Assembly: GCF_004376845.1 (NCBI RefSeq) | Contig: NZ_SNUW01000003.1 | Coordinates: forward strand, 248,001 to 312,000 | Origin: Psychromonas algarum | GTDB lineage: Bacteria; Pseudomonadota; Gammaproteobacteria; Enterobacterales; Psychromonadaceae | DNA: 64,000 nucleotides | Direction of reading: 5' to 3' | Shown: positions 27,351-35,887 of the stretch, in pieces | How positions within the stretch are numbered: the stretch's first letter is position 1 | Layout of the letters: each line of letters starts with the position of its first letter | Notes under the pieces: generated by a model | The model's input: only the letters and a program-made list of their open reading frames with translations | Databases searched by the model: none | Told to the model about the DNA's origin: nothing | Translations under genes and position numbers: made by a program

Positions 27351-28748
27351 CTAATATGCATTTTTATGTATAAAACCTTTAAATAAAGTTAAAAACACAA
27401 TTTTAAGATCAAATAAAATGGACCAATTTCTAATATATTGCAGATCAAACTCAATACGCCCTTTCATTTTATCCAGTGTATCTGTTTCACCTCGCCAACC
27501 ATTAATTTGTGCCCACCCAGTAATGCCTGGTTTTACTTTATGGCGTAACATGTAAAAAGTGACTAAATTGCGATATTCTTCATTATGAGCAACAGCATGA
27601 GGTCGAGGTCCAACAATTGACATTTGACCTTGTAATACATTAATAAATTGTGGCAACTCATCTAATGATGTTCTTCGTAAGAAAGCCCCTAATTTAGTTA
27701 CTCGACTATCCCCTTTTGTAGCCTGCTTAATAACATCTCCATTATCAACCGCCGTCATGGAACGAAACTTCCAAACATTAATTGGTTTTCCAGATAAACC
27801 ATAACGCGTTTGTTTAAAGAAAACGGAGCCAGGAGAGTCTAGTTTGATAAGAATGGCGATAATTAACATAGGTAAGGTAATAATAGATAAGATCAAGCTT
27901 GCTCCAATAATATCTTCAATACGCTTTGAAAAATAAGAAAGCCCATTCATAGGAGACTCATAAACACTAATAGTTTGTGTACCACCAACTTGTGATAAAT
28001 GAGCATTCATTAAATTAAAGGTAAAGAAGTCAGGCACAATATGAACATCAACAGTTGTATTACCTAGCCCTTGCAAAATTAATTCAATACGCTTTTGAGC
28101 CGCTAATGGCAAAGCAATATAAACGATATCAAAATTTCCAGCCTTCGCTAAATCTATTCCTTTTTTAATATCACCTTCTAATTGTGTGATAAATTCAGAG
28201 GATACACGCCCATCATTTCGATCATCAAAGAAACCATTTAACGTAAAGCCTATTTCAGGATGTTGATAAAATTCATTTGCTAAGCGTACACCTGACGGAG
28301 TTAACCCAATAATGGCAATTTTTTGTGTATTGAAACCTTGGCATCGACGTTTAAATAAAATTAATCGAAAAACAATACGCCAACCAATGAGAGCAATAGT
28401 TGAGCTAACAAACCAAAAACCAATAACTACACGAGAAAGCTCTAGGCTAAATTTACTAAAAAATAAAAAGATAGAAATAATAAAAACAGCAGATAACCAA
28501 GAAAATAAAGTATATGTAAATAGTTGTGCAGGAAAACCAGTTCGCCATGAACGATATAAATTCATAGTTTCAGCTGAAAGACTAAAAGAAATAACGGCAA
28601 TTAAACCGACTAAAAAATAAAGGATTGTAAATGTTTCATTGTATAGGTAAATCACAGACAGAAGCATTGATAATATAAAAAATATATCTGCAATTCGAAG
28701 TATTATAGAGTAAGGACAACTATTATTTTTTACATAAAAATCTTCCAT
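27351..28748 (-). CDS. Undecaprenyl-phosphate sugar phosphotransferase (WcaJ/GumD type)
   Basis: This enzyme starts the repeat unit by moving a hexose-1-phosphate, usually glucose, from UDP-sugar to undecaprenyl phosphate. The 465-residue protein has four N-terminal membrane helices, a CoA-binding-like domain (I-A-I-I-G-L-T-P-S-G-V near 145), a helix-break-helix near 275 and the catalytic domain with V-W-K-F-R-S-M, L-D-E-L-P-Q-F-I-N-V and V-G-P-R-P-H-A. The ATG at 28748 has AAGGA seven bases upstream and is preferred to the upstream ATG at 28787. There is no terminator in the 126 bp after the adaptor gene. Confidence 0.93.
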   Translation of the reverse strand: MEDFYVKNNSCPYSIILRIADIFFILSMLLSVIYLYNETFTILYFLVGLIAVISFSLSAETMNLYRSWRTGFPAQLFTYTLFSWLSAVFIISIFLFFSKFSLELSRVVIGFWFVSSTIALIGWRIVFRLILFKRRCQGFNTQKIAIIGLTPSGVRLANEFYQHPEIGFTLNGFFDDRNDGRVSSEFITQLEGDIKKGIDLAKAGNFDIVYIALPLAAQKRIELILQGLGNTTVDVHIVPDFFTFNLMNAHLSQVGGTQTISVYESPMNGLSYFSKRIEDIIGASLILSIITLPMLIIAILIKLDSPGSVFFKQTRYGLSGKPINVWKFRSMTAVDNGDVIKQATKGDSRVTKLGAFLRRTSLDELPQFINVLQGQMSIVGPRPHAVAHNEEYRNLVTFYMLRHKVKPGITGWAQINGWRGETDTLDKMKGRIEFDLQYIRNWSILFDLKIVFLTLFKGFIHKNAY

Positions 28749-28874
28749 ATAAAAATCCTTTCTTATATTTAATAAAAATAACATCAATTAAATAGATGTA
28801 TTTAAGCATAACAACAAGTAAAAGAATCAACAATCAATTTATAAAATAAAAGTAACAAAAAAAACAAATAAAGA

Positions 28875-30194
28875 TCAACCCTCTCTAAATGCACGAAATA
28901 GATCTAAAGATAATGGTTCTAATAAATAATCAAGAGGAGTACGAGATTTGAGCTTTATAAAAATTTCTGCAGGCATTCCTGGGTGTAATTCAACATCATT
29001 TAATTTTTCTAAATCTCTTTTATTGAGACTAACTTTAATGATGAAACCATCTGTTGCACTATTACTATTATCATCAAGTCTATCTGCGGCAACATGAATA
29101 ACTTCTCCTGCAATAGGAGGTGTTGACCGAAAGCTATAAGCAGATAATCTAACCATTACAACTTGACCAAGTTTGACCACATCAATATCTTCAGGTTTTA
29201 ATTTTGCAACAACAATCAATCGCTCATCGAGCGGAACGACTTGAAGTAAGGTTTCACCAGGACTAACAACATCACCTTTATTAAAAACAGATAACCCCAC
29301 GATTTGCCCTTTATGGGGGCTTTTAATAATAACTCGGGACAATATATCTTCAGCTTTAACTAATTGTTCTAAGGTGTCATCTTTAACCTTAGTAATATCT
29401 TGCAACTCACTTTCTACTTCACTGATAAATCGAAATTTAGTAGCAGTTTGTTGCTGCCTTGCTTCTAAACTAATCATTTCATTGTTTTGCAACTGTCCAT
29501 TTAGCTCAATCAAACTTCCTGAATATTTTGCTTTTGTTCGTTTAAGTTCATAACTTTTAAGGTGTGATGAATAACCTTGGTCTAATAATTTATCATGCAT
29601 ATTAACTTCTTTATTAAGAAGCCACATTGCAATCTTTTCTTGTTCAATTTTTTTAACTAACACTTTTTTATCACTTTCAAGCCCTAGCAATTTAGTATCA
29701 AAACTCAAAAGTTCACTATGTTTCATACTCATTCTTGCATTAAAAAGTAATTGTTGAGTTTCTAACACTGAACCTAATGAAGGGTATTCCCCAACAGCTT
29801 CTAATAAAATAGGGTCAAAAATTAATTTTTCAGCTAATTTTCTTTCATGATGTAAGCGTTGCTGTTGTGCCAATAAGCTATAATATTTTAATTTTAATTG
29901 CACAAAATGAGTTCTAGCTGTTACTGCCGATAAACGAATTAGTGGTTGATTTACTTCAACTGCATCACCGTCATTAATGAGAACAGCTTCAACTATTCCG
30001 CCTTCTAAATGCTCTACAGCCTTACGTTGCCCTTCTACACTAATAATCCCTGGTGCAATTGCGGCAGAATCTAGCTGGCTTAATGCCATCCATGAACCTA
30101 ATCCACCAGCAAATATAAATAAACAAAAGACACCTACTTTTACATAGTCTTTACCATCAAATATATGAGATGAATTTTTTGTATTACTTATCAT
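28875..30194 (-). CDS. Type I secretion membrane fusion protein (HlyD family)
   Basis: The 439-residue adaptor has an N-terminal membrane helix (about 18-38), a biotinyl-lipoyl-like half (G-I-I-S-V-E-G-Q-R-K-A-V-E-H-L-E-G-G near 54-71), a long helical hairpin (about 110-285) and a beta-barrel end with P-G-M-P-A-E-I-F-I near 408. This is the PrtE/HlyD pattern. It bridges the ABC exporter to an outer-membrane TolC, which is not encoded in the window. It overlaps the ABC gene by one base. With the RTX gene upstream it corresponds to CabC of Vibrio vulnificus by order and type. Confidence 0.92.
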   Translation of the reverse strand: MISNTKNSSHIFDGKDYVKVGVFCLFIFAGGLGSWMALSQLDSAAIAPGIISVEGQRKAVEHLEGGIVEAVLINDGDAVEVNQPLIRLSAVTARTHFVQLKLKYYSLLAQQQRLHHERKLAEKLIFDPILLEAVGEYPSLGSVLETQQLLFNARMSMKHSELLSFDTKLLGLESDKKVLVKKIEQEKIAMWLLNKEVNMHDKLLDQGYSSHLKSYELKRTKAKYSGSLIELNGQLQNNEMISLEARQQQTATKFRFISEVESELQDITKVKDDTLEQLVKAEDILSRVIIKSPHKGQIVGLSVFNKGDVVSPGETLLQVVPLDERLIVVAKLKPEDIDVVKLGQVVMVRLSAYSFRSTPPIAGEVIHVAADRLDDNSNSATDGFIIKVSLNKRDLEKLNDVELHPGMPAEIFIKLKSRTPLDYLLEPLSLDLFRAFREG

Positions 30195-31864
30195 TAGCTT
30201 GTACCTGATTTTTTATTCAAACGCAGTAATACATCATCTCTTTTTCCTGCATCTGTAATTGAGCCTTTATGCATTACAACAAGCCAATTAACTGCTTTCA
30301 AAATACGTGGACGGTGGCTGATAATAATAATTGAGACACCATTATTTTTTAAATGCTCTACAAGTTTTAATAATCTATTTTCTGCATTCATATCTAAATT
30401 TGAATCAGGTTCATCGAGTAATAATAACTTTGGGGAGTGATAAAGAGCGCGTGCTAAAGCAATCATTTGCATTTCTCCTCCTGATAATTGAACTCCAGAA
30501 GGACCAACAATTGTTTTATAAGCATTTGGTAACTGGCTAATAAATTCATGAATACCAGCTAATTTTGAAGCTGAAAAAACTTGCTCTTCAACATTTTCAC
30601 TTGTATCAAATCGACTTATATTATCGAAGATAGTTGCTTCAAATAAATCTATTTTTTGTGGAAGATATCCAATTAAAGAGTTACGCTGAGATGGTAAAAG
30701 TTCATTAATATTAATACCATTAATACGTATATTTCCCTGTTGCAATTCACAATGCCCAGCTAAAAGATTCAATAATGTGGATTTACCTGAACCACTACTT
30801 CCAATAATAGCCAAAACATTATTAGGCTTAAGCTCAAATTGAATATTACTCAAAATATTACGTTGAAATTTATCTCTTAAACTCAACTTACTGACAGATA
30901 GATGTACATCATCTATTGGCATTTCTATACGATTTTCTACATCAGTATGACTTAAAATACCTTTAATACGCTTAACTGCCTCTTGGCTTTGGCGCCAAGG
31001 ACGCCACATATTAATCCCCTGATCAATTGGAGCTAAAACTCTCCCAAGTAAAATAGAAGAAGCAAGCATCACACCGGGAACAGTTTCATTATTGATAACT
31101 AACCAAGCACCGAGTCCTATGACTCCAATCTGTAAAGACATACGCGCATATTTAATAATACTTTGTAATAAATGTAGCTGAAAGTTTGATTTATATTGAA
31201 CAACAAGTGTTTCAATATGCTTTTGATGCCAATAATCAGAAAGAGGAACACTCGTATCAAATAATGTAATACTTCGTCCATGCTCTATCAGTTTTTGTAA
31301 GCTACTATCATTTTCAAAGTTATTTTTTACAAATTTATCTTGATTTTTTTTCGTTAATTTTAAATTAATAATTGTCAATATAACTAATATTATTGTCGCA
31401 GTTAATGCAAACCAACCTAGCGTGCTATGAAGTGAAAAAATAACCAAAATAAAAATAGGTGTCCAAGGTAAATCACAAAATAAAGAAAATACAGGTGAGG
31501 AATATGATGTACGAGTTTGTGCAAGATCTTGTAATATCTGACGTGCATGTTGAGGTGATGAACCCGCAGATTTTAATGCGGCTCTCACAACGTCTTTAGA
31601 ACAAAGTTCATCAAATTGAGCACTACTTGTATGCAATAACCTAGTTCTAATAAATTCCAGAATTGCTTGAAACAATAATAACGCAAATGCAATAAGCGCA
31701 AGAAGAAATAAAGTTTCAACACTTCGAGAAGAAAGAACACGATCAAAAACTTGCAGGCTATAAATAGGTATAACTAGCATGCATAAATTTATAAAAATTG
31801 AAAAGAAAGCAACATAAAAAAGTTGTGTCTTACGTGCCGATAAGAAAAGATTCCATTCAGACAT
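30194..31864 (-). CDS. Type I secretion ABC transporter (PrtD type)
   Basis: A six-helix membrane domain (about 15-300) is followed by an ATPase domain with Walker A G-S-S-G-S-G-K-S-T near 355, signature L-S-G-G-E-M-Q near 460 and Walker B L-L-L-L-D-E-P-D near 481. There is no N-terminal C39 peptidase or C39-like domain, so it belongs to the PrtD subgroup that exports RTX proteins with C-terminal signals. The 556-residue length fits. The only RTX gene in sight is directly upstream and is the obvious substrate. It corresponds to CabB of V. vulnificus by context. Confidence 0.92.
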   Translation of the reverse strand: MSEWNLFLSARKTQLFYVAFFSIFINLCMLVIPIYSLQVFDRVLSSRSVETLFLLALIAFALLLFQAILEFIRTRLLHTSSAQFDELCSKDVVRAALKSAGSSPQHARQILQDLAQTRTSYSSPVFSLFCDLPWTPIFILVIFSLHSTLGWFALTATIILVILTIINLKLTKKNQDKFVKNNFENDSSLQKLIEHGRSITLFDTSVPLSDYWHQKHIETLVVQYKSNFQLHLLQSIIKYARMSLQIGVIGLGAWLVINNETVPGVMLASSILLGRVLAPIDQGINMWRPWRQSQEAVKRIKGILSHTDVENRIEMPIDDVHLSVSKLSLRDKFQRNILSNIQFELKPNNVLAIIGSSGSGKSTLLNLLAGHCELQQGNIRINGININELLPSQRNSLIGYLPQKIDLFEATIFDNISRFDTSENVEEQVFSASKLAGIHEFISQLPNAYKTIVGPSGVQLSGGEMQMIALARALYHSPKLLLLDEPDSNLDMNAENRLLKLVEHLKNNGVSIIIISHRPRILKAVNWLVVMHKGSITDAGKRDDVLLRLNKKSGTS

Positions 31865-31928
31865 AGTATTCCTTATTTATCTAAGCAAACTCAGTATTAT
31901 GGTTTTATTCCAAATACGTATTTTGCTC

Positions 31929-31968
31929 AAAAAAAAAATAGTACAAGCTTGTGATACTTGTACTATTT
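31929..31968 (-). terminator. Terminator between RTX gene and its secretion genes
   Basis: A 12-bp stem AAATAGTACAAG with exact complement encloses 9 bases and is followed on the minus strand by nine T. It should make the RTX mRNA far more abundant than the downstream transporter mRNA. Confidence 0.85.
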
Positions 31969-31975
31969 AGTAAAA

Positions 31976-33166
31976 CTATGCTGTTAGTAGATCAACATCA
32001 GACCAAATGACTTCACCTGTATTAGCTTGGTAACCATTTAATGCCTCTATATGTGATATACCATAGCCTTGTCCATCAATAAGCTCGAATATATCGGCCT
32101 TATCTGTGCCAGCAGTCATCGTTAAGTAATCATCAAATGATGAGGCAACAGCAGTAAACGTAACCTCAGCACCAAACATTACAGAATCGCCTGCATCACC
32201 TCCAAGCATTACAATTAAACCATCTTGTAAAGATGCTGTAATATCGTCTTCACTATGATTATTTATATTAGAAATAATAGCTTCAAAACCAACTGCTTTA
32301 ACAACATTTGCAGAGCCTGATATAACCAAAGAGTCGAATCCTTCACCACCTGAAATAACTTTATCATTAGAATCAAAGAAAACTTGATCATTGCCTGCCC
32401 CAGCAAATATATAATCAGCCCCGCCTTCTCCCTGTATTGTATCGTTTCCATTACCGCCATAAATAAAATCTTTGCCGTGACCACCATTAATCATATCGTT
32501 TCCATCTCCGCCATATATTTTATCATTACCATGGCCACCATGGATGTAATCATTACCACCATGAGAATAAATAGTGTCTGCTCCATTCCCACCGTATAAA
32601 GCATCACTACTTTCTGATCCAACTACAGTATCATTACCATCACCAGCATCAATGTAACGTTCAGTGTCTATACCTGCATTAAGGCCTAAAATAGAAATAA
32701 AATCATTTCCAGTTCCTGCATCAATATTTACAGATGTAAACTCTGAACCTTCAGAATTAGTAAAAGTGATTCTATCATCACCAGCACCTGTATCTAAATC
32801 AAAATGATTAGACCAATTAGAGCCATTTGACATTACATCAACATTTATCCGATCATTACCTTCACCAGTAATAATATCGCCACGTTTAGCATTATTTATA
32901 ATTACATTTACATCATTTGTACTACCTTGAAGGTCTACTCCGACATCTACATAATCATTCAGAACCACGCTTTTGTTGGTCGTTTCGACATGAATCTCTT
33001 TACTATCTTGGGCATTCCATGAGGGTGATGTTGCAGAAATACGCGTACTTGATACATACATATTACCAAGCGTTGTGTTAAGAGTATCAGATAAAACTTC
33101 GTGATCACTGGTTAAGTTTTTACCTGTACCATCTAGATTTGTGCTACCTACTTTAATTGAGTACAT
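31976..33166 (-). CDS. Secreted RTX calcium-binding matrix protein, CabA-like
   Basis: The 396-residue product is acidic, has no signal peptide and contains G-G-x-G-x-D-x-h-x nonapeptide repeats, densest at about residues 190-275 (G-N-D-K-I-Y-G-G-D-G-N-D and relatives), with looser Asp/Gly repeats from about 100. They fold into calcium-binding beta-rolls. No enzyme domain is visible. The last 60 residues lack repeats and probably hold the type I secretion signal. The neighbouring exporter and adaptor and the EPS context match CabA, a biofilm matrix protein of V. vulnificus. AGGGGA lies six bases before the ATG, and a c-di-GMP riboswitch lies just upstream. Confidence 0.88.
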   Translation of the reverse strand: MYSIKVGSTNLDGTGKNLTSDHEVLSDTLNTTLGNMYVSSTRISATSPSWNAQDSKEIHVETTNKSVVLNDYVDVGVDLQGSTNDVNVIINNAKRGDIITGEGNDRINVDVMSNGSNWSNHFDLDTGAGDDRITFTNSEGSEFTSVNIDAGTGNDFISILGLNAGIDTERYIDAGDGNDTVVGSESSDALYGGNGADTIYSHGGNDYIHGGHGNDKIYGGDGNDMINGGHGKDFIYGGNGNDTIQGEGGADYIFAGAGNDQVFFDSNDKVISGGEGFDSLVISGSANVVKAVGFEAIISNINNHSEDDITASLQDGLIVMLGGDAGDSVMFGAEVTFTAVASSFDDYLTMTAGTDKADIFELIDGQGYGISHIEALNGYQANTGEVIWSDVDLLTA

Positions 33167-33192
33167 ACAAATTCCCCTAAAAATTAAATAAA

Positions 33193-33275
33193 TTAATGAG
33201 GCAACTCGGCTATCTCCAAATTAGAGATCCGTGGCTTTCTGTCCCATACTCACGCATGGTTTAGCATTACTCGAT
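33193..33275 (-). promoter_or_regulatory. Cyclic di-GMP-I (GEMM-I) riboswitch upstream of RTX gene
   Basis: On the minus strand the RNA contains all GEMM-I elements in order: GCUAAACC, a 6-bp stem CCAUGC/GUAUGG capped by the GNRA tetraloop GUGA, the conserved joining segment GACAGAAAGCCACGG, a second stem AUCUC/GAGAU with a 7-nt loop, AGCCGAGUUGCC (the tetraloop receptor side), and closing P1 pairs UAAUG/CAUUA. The base before CUAAACC is G, as expected for c-di-GMP rather than cGAMP specificity. The aptamer ends about 27 bases before the RTX ATG, with no terminator between, so control is probably at translation. Confidence 0.9.
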
Positions 33276-33319
33276 AAGAAGTACTTAATAAACATAATAC
33301 TTGTTTACTAAATTTTAAG

Positions 33320-33335
33320 TATGCTTACAAGCATA
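33320..33335. promoter_or_regulatory. Palindrome upstream of riboswitch promoter
   Basis: TATGCTT-AC-AAGCATA is a perfect 7-bp inverted repeat. A TATTAT -10-like element lies about 30 bp downstream on the minus strand. The position, roughly 42 bp before the inferred transcript start, suits an activator site. No regulator is identified. Confidence 0.35.
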
Positions 33336-33643
33336 TCAAAACTATACACCAAAAAAAGAAAAAACATCAACAAAAACGAAAAATAAACTATATTCAGCAT
33401 GATATATAATTTGGCACATATACTTCTCTTCGCTAAATTACTTGCAGCGGTTTTCTCAATATAACTTTACATCATTTTGTAATAGTTACTTTTCACTTGA
33501 AATTTTTAAAATGTTCTAGCGTGTCAATTGATTATTTAGGGGCTTTGAATATTCTGGTCAAGCCCAACGGATAACAGACTTTTAATTAAAACCATAAACG
33601 TATTTCAGGAAGAAAGTAGTCAACATGAGTAATATATTAATGT
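33336..33643. other. AT-rich intergenic region, no gene seen
   Basis: About 300 bp between the acyltransferase gene and the RTX promoter region. I see no open frame, RNA motif or repeat that I can support. Confidence 0.6.
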
Positions 33644-34669
33644 TTATCTTTTGCCAGTTAATAATATTTGAGCTTTCGGAAATAAACGAACAAAAACTTT
33701 ATAAGTCATTAATGAGATAATAAAAACTAATATTGGGCTAATAATAAAAATTATTACATAACTATATGTCATAGGTACAATATGTAATTGTTTAGCTACA
33801 ATCCATATAAAACTAATAATCAAAGTATGTGAACAAAATGTAAAGAATATAACTGAGCTATATTTTTCAATATTAAACTTATTAGCTAGAAAACAGGCTA
33901 CATTCCAAAATATTATTGCTCCAAAAACTCTAGAGATTATGGATATTATAATTTGAATTTCATCAAGTAAATTTTCTGGTTTAATAAATATTAATAGATT
34001 AGTTAGAATAAATAATAAAAGCGCACTAGTTATGAATAATGATTTACTTTCAAAGTACTCCTCTCCTCCTTTACAGGCAAAAATAATACCAATAAAAAAG
34101 AAAATAATTATTTTATCATTTATAAACAGGTAATTATTTAGATTTAATATAGACAATATTATTAATGAAATAACTGTAATTATAGATGTGACTCCTGATG
34201 TTAATTTTAATAATAAGGGCGCAATAATTACACATACAAATATATCTCTTAAGAAATACAATGGGAGAATACCTGGTGTATCGTATACAGAAAACAAGTA
34301 ATTTATAATATTTTTATCTTCTAATGGTGCTCCCCCTAATATAAAGTCCTTAGAGAGTGATAATAAATTCCATGTAGCTAAGGGTACTAGTAATGTGATT
34401 GTTTTATTTAATAACAGCCTAGTATATTTATATTTTAAAATAGAGGAGACAATAAGATAACCGCTAATAATACTAAGTAATGGAACACTGGTTCTCCCAA
34501 TAAAATTACTTATCAGCACAACTAGGTAATCAATAAAATTATTAACGTTACATATCTCACCGTACAGAGGAGGGAAGTGAACATATATCAAACTTAGGAT
34601 ACAAATTACACGAGCAGTTGAAATTTTCTTAGATAGGGATTTTTTATCACTTAATAACAAATTAATCAT
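33644..34669 (-). CDS. Acyltransferase family 3 membrane protein (ExoZ/OafA-like)
   Basis: The 341-residue protein has about ten membrane helices and the family pattern, with R-V-I-C-I-L-S-L-I-Y-V-H-F near residue 20 (the catalytic His) and R-T-S-V-P-L-L-S-I-I-S-G-Y near 59. Such proteins O-acetylate sugars of polysaccharides, using acetyl-CoA from the cytosol. It probably decorates the EPS made by the surrounding genes. The base composition is strikingly AT-rich compared with neighbours. It resembles the acyltransferase at 58037-59041, for example in the L-R-D-I/L-F segment and the C-terminal end. Confidence 0.82.
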   Translation of the reverse strand: MINLLLSDKKSLSKKISTARVICILSLIYVHFPPLYGEICNVNNFIDYLVVLISNFIGRTSVPLLSIISGYLIVSSILKYKYTRLLLNKTITLLVPLATWNLLSLSKDFILGGAPLEDKNIINYLFSVYDTPGILPLYFLRDIFVCVIIAPLLLKLTSGVTSIITVISLIILSILNLNNYLFINDKIIIFFFIGIIFACKGGEEYFESKSLFITSALLLFILTNLLIFIKPENLLDEIQIIISIISRVFGAIIFWNVACFLANKFNIEKYSSVIFFTFCSHTLIISFIWIVAKQLHIVPMTYSYVIIFIISPILVFIISLMTYKVFVRLFPKAQILLTGKR

Positions 34670-34985
34670 GAATTTACGATCCTGTAAATAATTTGTGCAA
34701 TTAAAGTAATAATATATATTTATGAATCTATATTATTATAATAAATAAAACTTCTTAGATGGCAGGTTCACCTTATTATATCTTCAACTTCTACTTTGTT
34801 GATATCAACTAGTAGACGTAATAGCCTATTGGGTTTTTCATTCAAGCTGCGTTGCCATAATATAAGGATCTACAAAATCCCCCACACTTTGAATGTATCG
34901 TAGCAAAGCAATATAGCACATAGTCAGCTAACCGCTTTTCCTATTATTCAAGTTATCCCCTTATGCTTTGAATCTAAGCATTAAT
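34670..34985. other. Intergenic region with 12-bp palindrome, no gene seen
   Basis: The 316-bp gap contains GTTGATATCAAC at 34798-34809, a perfect palindrome flanked by CTACT and AGTAG. On the minus strand a frame of about 30 codons ends near 34860 but has no clear start and no recognisable similarity. It could be the remains of a mobile element. Nothing firmer can be said. Confidence 0.4.
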
Positions 34986-35870
34986 TTAAGACACTTGTAA
35001 TTTACAATATTGAGAAAGCTTATCTAAGGCCATATAGGATTTATCATTAAAGATTTTTTCATCACTCATTTGCCCCCCCTGTTTTACTAATTTTAACAAC
35101 TGCTCTGCTGCATGATTTATAAAATAAGGATCACTAAAACTCAATGCCTTACCTAATTGAGTACTTCGTTTACCTAACCCCACGTTACCTGTTTTATTTG
35201 CCCATAAATCCTGAATAGAAGAACTAGGGCTTTGATTAAATTGTAAGTCTATATTTAACGACTCTGACCAGTCATACCATTTATTATGATGTGTAGACAC
35301 AATAGGCTTTAATGCGATCCATGGAGTACGTAAGGTGTCAGCTAAAATAGCACCATGCATTGCCTCTGTTATAACTAACTCGCTCTGCTGTATTTCTTGT
35401 AGGTTTCTTAATACATCAGGGTTTGTTGGATCAATATAATTAATTCCACCTTTCTTACACACTTCTTTCCAATTCCCCCTGGGAATACTTTGAAAATGAG
35501 ACATAAAACTAACTTTGAATTTTTTTTCTTGATTGGCTAGCCCCATAAAACGAGTTAAAATTGCAGCATCAGTAATAACAATATTAGGAGAGAGATTTAA
35601 TGTTTTAGCTGTTCTAGGGCCTCTAACGAAGGCAACATCCCAAGTCCCATCATGCATATCTGGCTTCCCTGTATAGCCCCCATATCCAGAGCCCATTACG
35701 ATTTTTTTAGATTCTTTTGGAAAATCATTCCATAAAATAGACCCTATCCCTAAAAAAAGGGTAGATTTATCTTGGTCAAAAAAATCTGGTTCAATTAAAG
35801 CATCCCACATGACTTTATTTAATTCATCTCCAAAATTGGGAATTTTATCTTTAAAATATGTTAATTTCAT
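34986..35870 (-). CDS. Polysaccharide pyruvyl transferase (ExoV-like)
   Basis: The N-terminus K-L-T-Y-F-K-D-K-I-P-N-F-G-D-E-L-N is that of the pyruvyl transferase family (PF04230), which adds pyruvate from phosphoenolpyruvate to sugars as a ketal. Other family marks are G-I-G-S-I-L near 47, F-V-R-G-P-R-T-A near 82 and E-A-M-H-G-A-I-L-A-D near 169 with the conserved histidine. ExoV of the succinoglycan pathway has the same type of start. Pyruvate would add negative charge to the EPS. It is 17 bp downstream of the flippase gene. Confidence 0.88.
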   Translation of the reverse strand: MKLTYFKDKIPNFGDELNKVMWDALIEPDFFDQDKSTLFLGIGSILWNDFPKESKKIVMGSGYGGYTGKPDMHDGTWDVAFVRGPRTAKTLNLSPNIVITDAAILTRFMGLANQEKKFKVSFMSHFQSIPRGNWKEVCKKGGINYIDPTNPDVLRNLQEIQQSELVITEAMHGAILADTLRTPWIALKPIVSTHHNKWYDWSESLNIDLQFNQSPSSSIQDLWANKTGNVGLGKRSTQLGKALSFSDPYFINHAAEQLLKLVKQGGQMSDEKIFNDKSYMALDKLSQYCKLQVS

Positions 35871-35887
35871 ATTACCGAGCTCCTTTA

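Noticed and set aside
28749-28874. Terminator between the secretion adaptor and the initiating transferase
   Set aside because: Only a weak ACATC/GATGT stem without a T-run is present.
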